From Cystobasidium ongulense (lineage: Eukaryota > Basidiomycota > Cystobasidiomycetes > Cystobasidiales > Cystobasidiaceae): DNA of 64,000 nt. Under the pieces are notes generated by a model. That model did no database searches, had not been told where the DNA came from, and saw only the letters and a program-made list of their open reading frames with translations. The stretch is taken from contig BQUP01000009.1 of assembly GCA_022835595.1 (NCBI GenBank), positions 372,001 to 436,000 of the forward strand, given 5' to 3'. Positions 10,913 through 23,052 of the stretch are shown here, in pieces. Position 1 is the stretch's first letter. The number at the start of each line of letters is the position of its first letter. A program made the position numbers and the translations under genes.

Positions 10913-13900
10913 ATGGACACCATGGACCATGCTCACCCTCGCTCGCCTCGCGCTGACGACCCTCCCACTGCCAACTTGCTCGACAGCGACGAGATGGAGG
11001 GCGGCGAAGAGCTGCACGAGCAGGACATTGCTGGAGAGCGAGAGAATAACAATCTCAACAATGATCGTGTCGATGAAGAACATGGCACAACTACTGCCCA
11101 TCCCTCACCTCATCAAGCAAACGCTGCTCCTGCACAGCCGGCAGTTACAACAACAACATCGACACGTCGCGCTAGTTTGAGGCGACACGTAAAGACGAGC
11201 AGATATACGAACGATGACGAGGATAATGAAGAAGAGAATGACAATCAAGATGAAGATCACAGTGTCCAAGCTACTGTCCCAGTTCCCACCTCCACCTCAT
11301 CTCCATCCTTTACTCCCGCTACCACTACAACTACCATCACTCCAACTCCAACTACAACTAACAAACGAAGCAAGACCAAATCAGTCAATGGACTACTACC
11401 CCCTAGACCTAGAAAGTCAACAGCAGGCGCACCTAGAATACATCAATGCGTGCATTGTGTCAAAAGTTTCGCTAGGAGATCAGACTTACAGAGGCATATT
11501 AGGACTCATTTGGGTGACAAGTGAGTTTCAATTTCCTTCCTACTGCTCCCCTTCCTTTGACCCACTGAGCTAACGATCCCTTTCCAATCCACCCTTCATC
11601 TTCTGCATTCTTACCTTCGTATGTGAATTCTACGTACAGACCTTTCGTATGTCCCGATTGCCAAAAGAGATTCATTCAAGTCAGTGCACTAAGGGTACAT
11701 CAGAGAATTCAGTGAGTTTTAATCGTTTTCAAATCAAGTTGATTGAGAGACCGGGATATATACTGATTGAAACAATGCTTTTCTTGACAATATATATTGT
11801 CTAATAGCTCTGGTGAAAAACCTTACAAATGTCCAGATTGTGAAAAATGTTTTGCCGATTCATCTAGTTTAGTTAGGCATCGACGCGTTCATTCTGTGAG
11901 CCCTCCCTTGTTCCCTTGCATCCCTTTCGGGAGGCTATTCTGCGTGATGAGATCGCCGTAGCTGGGCAGAAAATTGACGTTCTCTGCTTTTACCCAACTA
12001 TGATCATGATTCTAACAGGGTGAGAGACCTTATAAATGTACACTGTCAGGATGGTAAGCTAGTCACTCCTTCACAAGGAGTAATACCTGCCTCTCATTAG
12101 TTAACAAAGAAAGCTGATGGAGAGATTCCTGATCTGCGTCTGCAACCTTTTCTTTCTCTTTTATAACACAGTGAACGTTCATTCTGTCGCAATGTGACAT
12201 TACTCAAACATCAACTTCGTGAACATGGTTTAGAATCTTGTAAAGAAGATGGAAAACCTTATTTGAGTTTATTACCTTCTTCTCAACGTCCTCGTAGAAT
12301 TCGTAGACCAAAGGCCGTCGTTGACAACAACAACAAGACATCAATGGAGTCCACTTCTGCACCTGCTGGCGTATCCACTGGTACTATGAACAACGCTACT
12401 GCTGCTGCTGAAAATAGTGGTACTACTACTGCTGCTGCTGTAGCTTCTTCGTCATCTTCTCATGCTCCAATCAGATCTACCAGAAAAGCGAAGAGTGAAC
12501 TATCTAGTCTTGAGCATACGGATAGTGATGATCTTGAAGGGAATGATGAGAATTATGATGATCAGTTCGGAGCACACCAAGCTGAAGAACAAGTCAAAAC
12601 AATGAATGAAGCTCTCGATATCAGTAACGCAACAAGTCGAAGAGCATCTACCAATTCCTTCACTTCTCAGAGATCTATTATGAATCCTTCACTTTCTAAT
12701 GATGATCATCAAGGATTACAAGGAGATTATGGATATACTAGTAAAACAACTTATGGTCTAACTACTGTTTATGCTGCTAAACAACGATTAGGTAGTTTAC
12801 AATTGGGAAACTATCATTACATGCATCCTAATACAGCTAGTAATAACAGTAGTAGTAGTAACAACAACGTTCCTATGTTATCTATTCCTCCTAATCCACT
12901 CACTTCTACTGGATTCAGGATCAAAAATGGATTATCTCAAGCGAATGGTCTGAATGGAGGAAGGAAAACAATCGATATCCATGCTGCTACTAGTATCAAC
13001 AATAGTGGTATCCTGAATGGACCTCTTACTCCAGATACTCCTAATTCTGCTAGATCTTGCTTTTCGGCTCCTGAGATTAGTCAGCATATCAATGTGGGAA
13101 CACCTCTTGAAGTCGGTGCTTCTCCATTTTCGGACGCTGGTTATAATCTTCACTCGCATCCTAGCTCTATGAGCAGCAGGAACAGTATGAATGGACAATC
13201 TAGAATGAACGAAGTCTATACTGGTGCTTCACAAGATGGACATTCGGATTCAAATGGGATGATGGGAGTAGAAGAAACCTATCCATTATATCATCACAGA
13301 AACGCACAATTACACGGTGGACAGATCTTTATACATACGAACATGCAAGGTATAGAATCGTCATCCTCTCATGATGCTGGACCATACAGCGCGAGATATG
13401 CACATTCATCACATCATCAGAATCAAGATCAAGATTTTCATCATCCTTCTAGTTCGACGGCTCCAGCTACTCAGACTATGTTCATTGACCGTTACCATCA
13501 TCCAACTTATAATCATCATCCTGCTGCTCATCAGCAACAGCAACCTTCGGGACCTCTTCATCAGCAAGGACAATATGATCATCTCCCGGCACCTGCTTCT
13601 GCTGCCTCCTACTTTTCAAACTCTTCTGGCACTGGCGCAGATAAACAATCTACCGCTCCATCAAGTGTACCTGCGACTTCGCCCTATGCGCATTCATTCC
13701 CTCAAGCTCTATCTCACACATCGCAGCCACACCAGGGTGGATCAAATGGCTCTGCATACATGCATTGTTCTCCACATGGTCATCATAATTCCTCCCATCA
13801 TTATGGATATGGCAATACTTACGCTCAACAGTATGTCCCTGAACCTCCACTGTCGGCTACTATTCCACCCACACCTGGTTTCCATGGAGATCATCATCAG

Positions 13901-14317
13901 ATACATTACCGAACCCACGCTGCTGCAAGTGGAGAGTGGGCACTACCACACGCAGGATCAATGGACCAGAAGGATGGTCTTGGTCACGCTTCCCCATATT
14001 ATCATGCTCACCACCCTCATCAGTATCGTCGCCCGAATGAGCAACATCAGCAACAGCAACAGTCGCAACACCATTATATCCCACATCCTACAACAAGGTC
14101 CAACTCATTTCACGTAAGAGATGTAATTGGAGAAGAAGAACATAGAAAATCAAGTCTACCTAGCGCAGTGGGTGGTGATATCCTTAATACAATTGATGAT
14201 AATGAAAATGGAAGATCAGCAGGAGATCATTCACCTTCTTTTGAAAATATGTTCAAATTGGAAAATAAAAGTATCACATCACCTTTATTAGTTGCAGGTG
14301 GTGATGAAAGTATGTGA
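10913..14317 (+). CDS. C2H2 zinc-finger protein with five fingers, likely transcription factor
   Basis: Five exons (10913-11520, 11640-11711, 11808-11895, 12019-12053, 12172-14317) give about 982 residues. Five consecutive C2H2 fingers lie at about residues 180-290 and are split over all five exons: [22 protein letters not shown], then [10 protein letters not shown]...[15 protein letters not shown]...HRRVH, and a fifth finger beginning YKCTLSGC. TGEKP-like linkers (SGEKPYK, SGERPYK) indicate DNA binding. Before the fingers is an acidic and Thr-rich region; after them are about 690 disordered residues rich in Ser, Asn, His and Gln, including HH and QQQ runs, as in fungal activators. The finger region resembles the Azf1-like class, but I cannot assign an orthologue. 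The fourth intron restores the Cys of the fifth finger, which supports the model. Confidence 0.85.
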
Positions 14318-15130
14318 ACTTATTAAACATGAAGGGGTATGGAAATGGTGAAGGAACGATGAAGTGATCTGGAAGAAAGAAAGGAATACCGCAAAAAAGA
14401 AAAATCTATAACATACCCCCCAAACCTGAGAACATCCGAAGACCATGCAAAGTTCACCGAAGAAAACCCCCCTCTGATACTATGTCGACTCTGAATGGGG
14501 AGCTCGAAAAAGCTACCTATCATGTCGCTTCTCTTTTCCCTTTTTTCGACTACTATTTTTTGAACTTGAAATGCTCAGTTCTTGTAATTTTGTGCAGTTT
14601 TTGGAGAACTTGGGGGATACAGGAGCTTCTGACAAAGGCTTTCGTTGTCAGAAACAATCTTAATCGCTCGAACCTATCGCTGGTAGCTTCTTACCTTTAG
14701 ATGACTTTCTTGTGTAGCTATACTTTTTCTTCGAACTTTTTGATAACTTGCTTTGACGCGTACGGAGCCCCTAATTAGATTAGAAATAATTACCGTAATC
14801 AAATGCTTATGCTGGTGCTTAACTTCCCTTAGCATGGTTTAGGTCAGCCCAGCACTAAATAGATTTCAATTGGTCTATCATACCCGAAAGACTCACGTGA
14901 CTGATCGTCGCTTCTGATGAACAAGGATAACATGAGCGAAACCGAAGGAAGCAGGCACGAGGCTGTCCAGAATGACTGGTGTATGTGTGAGTCAGATCTT
15001 CAAGCACTCTTGTATATTAAGTTCCACCAAGTTAAGTGGAGAAGCTTTTTGCCATCACTTCTTGACTTCATTCCATCTCATCTTGAATTCGACATTTCGA
15101 ATTACCTTAAACTAAGCAAGCAAGGGCAAT
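14318..15130. other. Intergenic region
   Basis: About 800 bases between two plus-strand genes. The first half is AT-rich and probably the 3' untranslated region of the zinc-finger gene. A TCACGTGA palindrome lies at 14893-14900, about 230 bases before the next start. No gene is supported. Confidence 0.5.
14893..14900. promoter_or_regulatory. TCACGTGA E-box palindrome
   Basis: An eight-base palindrome TCACGTGA about 230 bases upstream of the DUF1264 gene start. This is the extended E-box favoured by Cbf1/Pho4-type bHLH factors in fungi. The same octamer recurs upstream of the MFS gene (58060-58067). Function is inferred. Confidence 0.35.
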
Positions 15131-16584
15131 ATGGCAACAGACGAAGCTGGAAAAGATAGTTCTCTCTCGCACAAGCTAGCTAAAGGAGCGGTCGAGCAAT
15201 TCGGTGGACCTGTTCAGTCGTTTACACCTGTTAATCAGATATGCCAGGTACGTACGCCATCTTTTTCGATCATCATGCACTCTTATACTGAGATGGGCAT
15301 TTCATTCATGACAATAGCATCTGAGGTATGCTACTCTTTCGAGATGCAGTAACGCTAAAAGCCATCTCTAAGGGCATCGTCATCATTCCCTAACAGCGGC
15401 ATACATTGCTATGCTCATGATCTGACGTGCGTATGTCATCTACAAGTGAGTGTCCAAGATCTCTCAGTATGCAGCTCGACCGAGACTGATACAACATTCA
15501 CACTTAAGAGTGAGATCTACTTGCATACGAAGTGTACTAACGGGAAAGAAACAACCCATAGACGCCAGGTAATTGCGGAGCACTACTGCACACACCATGG
15601 AAACATGCACCAGGTTAGTCATTTCCCTTGTCACAAAACGCCATTTACGCCTGTTCCACTCTGAGTCACTGGATCTACTCTACATCGTTTACTGCTTGCA
15701 TCTTGAAAGCTCTCACGCTGACACTTTCCATGTATTCGCCACCAAATAGTGCATTATCTACGACAGCGACCGACCCGATGCTCGACTCATCGGAATTGAG
15801 TACATAGTAGACGAATCTGTAACATGTCCCTCTGATTTCCTGTTTATTGGGGGCTTAATCTGACGACCGACATTTACCAGACTTTCAAAAGTCTACCTGC
15901 AGAAGAAAAGCGTTACTGGCATAGTCATAACTGGGAAATCGAATCTGGCCAACTGACTGTGGTATCTAAGCGTGGAGTTCCTAGTAAGTCTGCGTATATG
16001 ACTTTTCTCCTTTTTGATTCTATCACAGGTTCCGACAAGGTTTTGAACAATCATTGACATGTCAAGCTTCTCAATAGACTTTGCCATCGATGTTGCGGAA
16101 CGACCTGTCTTGCAGGATTTACGAAAGACCTTTGGAAAGACAATCCATACTTGGCAGTATGACGTCCATCCTACTCTTCCACTAGGACCACCTCAGATGA
16201 TGCTGTATGTGATGCCACATGTCGAATCGGCAAATGAGAACAAGTTAGCTGATGTCTAGTTCCTTGCCTTGACTGTAGGGCATTCACCGGTCCGGGTCAG
16301 GCTGATGAAGAATTAGTCAAGAAGCGAGATACCGAGTACGTAATACTGCTATCATTCATTTCTACCCTCCGTACTAGAACTTGTTTTGGAAGAAGTAGTA
16401 CTGATTTTTGTTGGAAAATAGACTCGGTATAGATTCTGGAGACAAGTACAGACAACGACTAGAGTGGCTAGACCCTCCTCTGGGACAATACAAAGTACCC
16501 GAGGGTGCAGATCAATGGACCAAAGATGGCAAAGTCTATCAGCTTGAAGCTGTAGAACGTAAGATGAAGATGAAGAAAGACTAG
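15131..16584 (+). CDS. DUF1264 / oil-body-associated protein family
   Basis: Nine exons (15131-15247, 15318-15325, 15397-15426, 15562-15613, 15750-15818, 15881-15983, 16078-16204, 16279-16335, 16422-16584) sum to 241 residues. The family is shared by plants, where members sit on seed oil bodies, bacteria and fungi; its biochemical role is not settled. Conserved blocks appear in order: [89 protein letters not shown] and a PEGADQW-like end. The second exon is only eight bases and is required to restore HLSG. The count of nine exons in a 726-base coding sequence is unusually dense even for this window. The ATG at 15131 gives a family-typical start. Confidence 0.88.
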
Positions 16585-17229
16585 AACCCCAAAATAAGCG
16601 CGGCAGATCGAAGCTCGGGAAGTATTGGTATAGTACTGTATTTGTCTTCGGTATGTCGTCTTCGGTATGCCGGCTTCTTGGTAGTCATCCGATACACGCT
16701 CGCCCGCACTAATCCGAGAAGCGTTGATTAAGTCTAGCTACCTATGTTCCTAGAGTCGAAATAGCAACTACTATGATTTCTTTGGCGAGGAAAGATTCTG
16801 TACGGCCTTCAGTATTGAGTATCGTGAATGGGGCGTCACTTGTTTGGGAAGTCTCGGGTGCTACGGAGTATGGGTTCTTCGATTACCATCACAACTACAA
16901 CTAGACCCACAAAACAGTTCGTACTTGTATCTCGTATATTTGCTATTTGTGCCTTGCTTCTGTGTGCTGCTTTGGCTCTCCCTCTTCTTCGCTGAATGCA
17001 AAGGCCATGATGCGCGGCTTAAAGCGAAGGCACCTGTTCCGACAGAGTGGTGGGCCATATTGCAAGGCCAGTGTAATGTGATCTTGCCCCTGAGCTTGAA
17101 CTCACCCTGATAAGTTGCAGTTTGGCAAGCTCGAAGAAACGCAGTGGGGAGATCATGTGTTGCATGATGTGCAATATGTGGTAATTCGGCATCCTTTGAT
17201 TACTCAAAGGAGCTGCAACTCGTCCAACC
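16585..17229. other. Intergenic region between convergent genes
   Basis: About 640 bases holding the 3' ends of two convergent genes. An 88-codon plus-strand frame (16844-17110) encodes a hydrophobic stretch, but it overlaps an opposing frame and has no upstream promoter-like context. I do not call it a gene. Confidence 0.5.
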
Positions 17230-18147
17230 CTACCATGTCTCATTAGCACTGATATCAATATCAGAGCTGACACCTTCATGTGCAGTGACGCTTTCTTTTC
17301 GAGCAGGGAGGTTCGGTATCTTCAGCCTGAACTTATAAGGCGCCGTATGACGTTCATCATCATCGATCCATTCTTCTTCCGGTGGTTGTGGGAACACCAC
17401 ATCATAACCAGAGAAAATACGAAGGCGGGTGGAAAGTTCTTCTAGCTCTTGACGTTCCTCGCGCTGAAGGTTTTTTAAATCAAAACCAATTAGCTCTGTT
17501 CCTCGCTTACGAAAGGATGCTAGAAGGAAAAGGAAGCCACTGACTCCATAATCTGACGAGCCAACTTGTCTCGTCGCAGCGACTGTGGCAGCCGCTTGAA
17601 GTCGCCGACCCGCTACGTCGATCTTTGTCTGTAGTACTCCGAGCCTTTGGTCATTTAGATTTTGCCCTTGACGTCTGTTGGCGATGTCCAGGTCTAATTG
17701 TAGTCTTATTCTTTCTAATTCGAGCTTGTATCGTTTTAGACTGATGATTTCCTCTTGATACACATCCTCTTGCTTTTCTTCACTTTCTAGCCTTTCCCTC
17801 TCTTCGGTAACCAGAGTATACAATCTAGATAGACCGTAGTATTCCGAGTCGTCTTGCAAGTATCTCAATGCCCTCTCTACGCTCACCCCATCGCCATAAT
17901 AAGACTTGAGGAGGACTTTATCCAAAGGGAATATCCTATATCCAGACAAGTGATCCAGTATAATCTTGAATATTCCAGGATGTCGATCTAGAGATAGTGT
18001 TTTGTTAGAGGCTTCCATGAAATCTCCTAGTAAAGAAGCAGCGAAGAAATTGGAGCCGGGGGAGTCTGCTTCTATCTGCGAGCGAGATAGCTGAAGTGGC
18101 ACGCCGCGCAGCTTGATGGTGAACATTTCAGTTGCAGCGTCGGCCAT
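17230..18147 (-). CDS. BTB/POZ (T1-type) domain protein
   Basis: A single open frame. The ATG at 18145-18147 is preferred because the conserved domain begins at once: MFTIKLRGVPLQLSRSQIEA. The frame stays open to 18351, but those 68 extra residues look unlike protein and lie where a 5'-leader intron (CAG|GTAAGA near 18371) is plausible. The product is about 305 residues. Residues 8-120 form a potassium-channel-tetramerisation-like BTB fold, with SLDRHPGIFKIILDHLSGY and a following YYGLSRL. A coiled coil rich in Glu and Arg spans about 125-185. A weakly hydrophobic patch (GVSGFLFLLASF) follows, then an acidic tail. BTB proteins of this type oligomerise and often act as cullin-3 adaptors; that role is inferred only. 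Confidence 0.72.
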   Translation of the reverse strand: MADAATEMFTIKLRGVPLQLSRSQIEADSPGSNFFAASLLGDFMEASNKTLSLDRHPGIFKIILDHLSGYRIFPLDKVLLKSYYGDGVSVERALRYLQDDSEYYGLSRLYTLVTEERERLESEEKQEDVYQEEIISLKRYKLELERIRLQLDLDIANRRQGQNLNDQRLGVLQTKIDVAGRRLQAAATVAATRQVGSSDYGVSGFLFLLASFRKRGTELIGFDLKNLQREERQELEELSTRLRIFSGYDVVFPQPPEEEWIDDDERHTAPYKFRLKIPNLPARKESVTAHEGVSSDIDISANETW

Positions 18148-18431
18148 GATGGAAGCGTAGGGCTGAAGGACAGTATTATGTCGTTCACGCTGCCAGACTC
18201 TTGCTCGCGTCGTGTTACAGTGTGTGAAGGTCGAGCCGGGTGGGGGCAAACAATCGCTCCGAAGTGAAGACGTGATCCAGCTTTCTTGCTTCTTTTTGCT
18301 TTCTGGCCATTCGAAAAAGTATGAGCATAAAAGAGTATCCGCCAGCACCAAGGCAGTAGTACCTCTTACCTGACTTTACTCATAGGCATATGGCGACCCG
18401 TCGCCCTAGCGTAAAGGCGGCTGTGGAACGG

Positions 18432-18767
18432 TCATGCAAGCTTCGAGTTGCAAGCAGATGCAGTGACCAGGTACCGTAGAAGCCAATCAGGCTGGATTCC
18501 CAGGAGCTTTGTACGATGCGGACTGAACAAGAAGCCTGGAACAAGGCCATTCCCATATATCCAGTGCCCGCCCTCAAAGGGCACACCCATCCAAAGCTTT
18601 GTCGGGTGCTGAGCGTCTTTCTTCGACCGTGGCCTCGTGGCATTCGACAACAGGGCAAGCAGGGCGTACATGATGAAAGGAAGAAGCCATAATAAGGAAA
18701 GTGTTTGGGTGTTTTGATTTGTGCGAGAAGCTGGCTGGACTGACTGCCTTGGATGTGAGGCCGACAC
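18432..18767 (-). CDS. Possible small single-span membrane protein
   Basis: A minus-strand frame of about 110 codons. It contains a convincing hydrophobic segment (SLLWLLPFIMYALLALLS) followed by basic residues and a Trp/Gly-rich tail. No ATG opens this frame; the first possible initiator is GTG at 18767, so a spliced 5' exon would be needed, for example one beginning near the ATG at 18846. The frame overlaps longer frames on the same strand (18380-18885). No family is recognised. It may be an accidental frame inside the promoter shared with the gene at 18900. Confidence 0.22.
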   Translation of the reverse strand: MSASHPRQSVQPASRTNQNTQTLSLLWLLPFIMYALLALLSNATRPRSKKDAQHPTKLWMGVPFEGGHWIYGNGLVPGFLFSPHRTKLLGIQPDWLLRYLVTASACNSKLA

Positions 18768-18899
18768 GATGCGAAGGGACGGAAGAGCTGGCAGGATTGG
18801 GAGACGTCGATGGAGAAGACTCTGCTGAGCAGCTGATGCTTTGCATTCTTACATAGCATCCAGGTCCCTCATCTAGTTCTCGCAAGCCAGACTGTCACC

Positions 18900-21800
18900 A
18901 TGAACACTGCACGACCACCCCGAATATCGATATCGACAGACTACGAAGAAGAGCCAGACGAGCTATTGGCATCTTCAACAGACGGCCACCACATTGATGA
19001 ACACCTTTGCAGATCTCCAGAATCCTCAAGAGACTCGTCCCTAGAAGGCCATGTCAGCGACGCCTTCGCGATCCTGCTGCAGAAAGCAGGCACTTTCGAC
19101 ACACGGCCATCGTCAACAACATCAACACCATCAACAGCACGCGCACGCAGCCAGAGTGACTCGGTTACCATCACTCCAACCTGGCAGCCTGCTCACCGAT
19201 CCCTCTATTCGTCCGTATCAGCTCTGCCACCTCACCCAAAATCCTTCTCGACTTCATGTCGACGATCAGCACCAATTCCAACATTCATTCTCCCGCGCAC
19301 ACCAACAAAGCAGAGCAGCACAGACACGCTCGACATCTACCGCGCCTCGACAACACTCGCTGCTCCTGCCACTCCTCTGACTGCGGTGTCCAGCGGGGAA
19401 CTCACGCCTGGCCTCGTCCAGCTTCGGCGTGCCTTTCCGTTGCCGCCCTCGACGACGGCTACCTCGAATTACTATCCAGAGCAGCACACGGACGACATAT
19501 TGAGAACGCCCACAGTCTCTACAAGCATGAAAGCAGCAGATCGAGAACATGTCTACTCTCTCACACATCGCTTGCCGGGTGCATACGGCAGCTTGGACAG
19601 CCTGGAGATGGTTCGCGAAGAGATAGCAACATCGACACCGACAGCTGGACAGGACAGGAATACCGTAGCACTTCCAGGTGCACTGAAAGATACACCTAGA
19701 ACACCTCCAGAACAACTGCATCACCGCCGCTCTGGCTCGTATCGCTCCACGTCTTCGTCCTCGAAACCCTCTCCTGGATCCATCACCTCCACATCATCCC
19801 CGGCAAAACGCTCGAAGCGAGCGCTACAGAGTAGGCGCTCCATGGCATCCTTCATGTCTGTGGATGGAGGTGACGATGATGGCCTATCCGGCCCATCATC
19901 AGGCTACAACTTGCGCACATGTCCGGGTAGCCCGTCGACAGGCCAGCAAACCCAAAGACCGGCGCTCGGTCCGAGATCGGCGAGCAGAAGCAGCTGGAGA
20001 AGTAGATATTCCAGACCCGATACTGCTATGAGTGCTATTACTACCAATGAGACGGTGTACGAAGACGCTGTTGACCATTTCTCGGGAGATGAGGCAGATG
20101 CAGAGGAGGATGCAACCGAGCTTCTTGCGAGTGAGTAGAACGACACAGCACGTGTTGTGCCGCTTTCCGTCCGCATGTACTGTCCTCTCTGAACTCTTTC
20201 ATTGCACGTTCGTAGAGAGCGTACTTGCCTCGCGCCTCGCAGTATCAACATCCTCATCCAACTCATCACTCAGTACAGTACGAGGGAACGAAAAGCCCTT
20301 AGGCAGATTCAGACTCAGCTTCCAACGACGACGAGCAGAATCGCCTTCGTACAGTAAAACAACATGCAGGCCGTTATCAAGTCTGTCTAATCAATTACGC
20401 GATTCCTCCTCGCATCCTCAGGCGAAAGGGACGTCTGCGGCTTTCGTGGCGCAACAGCGGCGCAGAGCCTCTTCAACGCCGCGTTCATCCCCTGAAAACG
20501 GCCTCGTGGCCAGTTACGCCATATTGGAGAATGAGAAGGAGGGAGATGAGGCAGAAATGGACCGTCCTGCTTTGCCTGCTGCCTCTTCTTCTGCCCTTCA
20601 TCGTCGATTATCAAGAGGTGTACAAGACCATACGCGGGATAGCTGTTCATCTAGTTCGCACGATACAAATTACAAAGAGAGACCTAGCTCTGCTATGTCG
20701 GCATTGAAACCTCTCCTGCTTACTCCTGAAAAGACAAGACGAGGCTCATTGAAAGACTGGTCCGTTCGAAATCCTTCTGGAAGCCAGTTCATCGAAGATT
20801 TCGAGCATACCTCCGTACAAGCTCACCTCCATTGTCACCAGAATGTGGAACTTCCAACTTCAATTCAGACTTTATCAGACGAACTAGAAGGACAAAATGC
20901 GAATGAGAACCCTTATGCTCTGATATATGAAGAATTGGCTAAATCTCCTGAACTCGAGTATGATAGGACGCTTTCACCTACTTCACCTGACTTCAGTGAC
21001 GTATGTGGAGACGCCGCAATGGCCGATAGGGCAGTGAACGTACCTCATGCGCTTGACTCCGTAGCGGAAGAATCGTTCATTGAACCAGATCAAGAACTCC
21101 AGTCTTTAAGTGGCAAACGGTCAAATGCGGTCATCGAGCTGACAACAAGCCGCACTCCCGAGCAAGTTGACGGCACACCGAATAACTCGGCTGTTTCCAT
21201 CTCTGTAGTAGCGCTCTCTACGGACAGTCCTCAACCAGCCAATGCGGGTCGTCAAAGTACAGAAAGCAGAAGTAGGAGAACAAGTAGACCTCCCTCCCTT
21301 TCTACTGCTGCTACCACTTCTGGATCTAGAACTCGTACTGCTTCCATCGCCTCGAGTGCCGTCTCTAGACCTAACACTGTCACCTCGACCACAACGAACA
21401 CGAATGCGACATTCAATTCGGTACAGAATGCGACTGTCGAGTATGGGCAGAGGCTATCGAGGCAGAAGGGAAGCACGTCGCGAATGGAGACGAAATCACC
21501 TAGGTCAGAAGGTGGAATTGATAGAGATTTCTTTGCATTCTTAAACGATGCACGACTTCCTGATCGCCACAAGCAGGTCGCACACGAGAAAGACTGGAAT
21601 GGATCGATGCCGCCTGCCCAAATTCGGCACTCGCAAGATGGCGGAAGGAATGGCTACCCATTGCCTGAAATATTAGCAAGGCAAAGAACGAAGTCGCAGC
21701 CAGCGAAATTACGCTCTTCTAAGCCTCCTTCGACCAAGCATGTCACACCTCAAGCAGACTTACAGAGGCACGAAGAGCTTATGAAAGAGCTCCTCCCTCT

Positions 21801-22563
21801 GGATGCTGGTCTAAGGAAGCAAGTCAAAGTCGGCAATCGTAAAGGCGCGAAGAAAAGCTCTGCCGTAGCGGGTGAAAGTAGCCATACGCATTTCACAGCT
21901 TTCTTGCTTGGCACTTTGAAGAAACGGAAGTCAACTGGTCATATCAATATTGAAGATCTTACTCTTTACGGTGAAGCCCCTTTACCTCCTTTACCTGTGA
22001 GCTTGAAGGAGTTGCCTATATCAGCACCCTTGCAAGCGAGGCATATCTGTACTGGGGCTTTGAATCCAAACGTTAATCGGGATTCGCCATTCGGGAGACG
22101 ACCATCTTCTCCCGTTCGAGGTTATATCGATGTTCCATTTGCTGTATCCGATTACAGTCATAGCAGCCAGGAGAAAGCTATACATCCTCACTTCCCTGAT
22201 TTAGACCTTCGATCCAATACGAATATGTTATCTCCAGCTGAGAACAGCAACAGCAGTCACGGTTCGCCAAGCCAAAGCAACTTAAGTGAAGCATATCCAA
22301 GTCCAGCATTCTTCTCAAGCCCACTCTCTTCTACCTCCTCGCACTCTGAAGAAGGTCCAAGCACCCCTCGAGCTCTAACACCATCGGTCACTTGTTCTGG
22401 TGGTCCGACCGACTTCTGGGCTGTATCATTTGCGGAAGCTCAGGCTGGAGACAGCGACTTTGTAGCTCCTCATGCTACGCTCGTCAAGAGCAACAGGCTC
22501 GCTATGCTCAGTACAAACGAGAAGGCTCGCAGGCGAGCTTCGAAGGCTTCTATGAGGTCATAA
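18900..22563 (+). CDS. Large disordered protein of unknown function
   Basis: Two exons, 18900-20130 and 20216-22563, joined by an intron with a perfect GTGAGT donor, encode about 1192 residues. I do not recognise a domain. The whole chain is Ser/Thr/Pro- and Arg-rich, with short clusters typical of regulatory or cytoskeletal scaffolds: RRSGSYRSTSSSSKPSPGS, SKRALQSRRSMASFMSVD, and an acidic patch FSGDEADAEEDATEL just before the intron. A short, more ordered-looking segment around 21880-22010 (HFTAFLLGTLKKRKSTGH...) is followed by PLPPLPVSLKELP. There is no signal peptide or membrane span. Many SP/TP sites suggest phosphorylation by proline-directed kinases; this is inference from composition. 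Confidence 0.7.
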
Positions 22564-23052
22564 AGCGCAAGCTGGACCATGAATATATTGTCTCAATAAT
22601 ATTAATCACATCCGTTCACTCTGCTCATTCCATATATTGATTATTCGAGGTGAGCAATTGAGTTTACTTCAGCTTTTCGTATTCGCTGCCAGAGCGCCGT
22701 TGCTGACCTTTTGTTCCTGTGGCAGAATTCAGGGAGAACAGTAAATAGCATTTTGACCTTCTATCAATCTCTTGTAGTTTAGTTCAATCTCCTTGACTTT
22801 GATGTCCGTGTCTGTGCCCCGCTACTGCTCCAACTTGAATGACTTTACCGCTTCTAGTCCGTTGATCGGCTGCGATGTGTAGTTCAAATGGCACTGTGGA
22901 GGATCTAAAAAACGCTTTCTTATTTCAATACTGGCCATTGGTTCGAGCATTGAAACTTAAAATGGAACAGACCTGGCAGATGAGGTGGCTCACACTATAC
23001 ATAGCATTGATAGCAAGCCATTGGCCAGAACGCCAAATCGAAATAGTATATG
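22564..23052. other. Convergent 3' intergenic region
   Basis: About 490 bases between two convergent genes. Only short frames are present; nothing is recognised. Expected to hold both 3' untranslated regions. Confidence 0.5.

Noticed and set aside
13371-14117. 248-codon plus-strand frame inside the zinc-finger gene
   Set aside because: It is a shifted reading of the His/Gln-rich tail of the real gene; the resulting Ile/Leu-rich sequence is a by-product of CAT/CAA repeats.
16844-17110. Hydrophobic 88-codon frame
   Set aside because: Overlaps an opposing frame in a convergent 3' region; there is no start context or homology, so the membrane-like stretch is probably chance.
18148-18351. N-terminal extension of the BTB protein
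   Set aside because: Open in frame, but the sequence is unlike the family and a 5'-leader intron donor lies just upstream; the ATG at 18147 is better placed.
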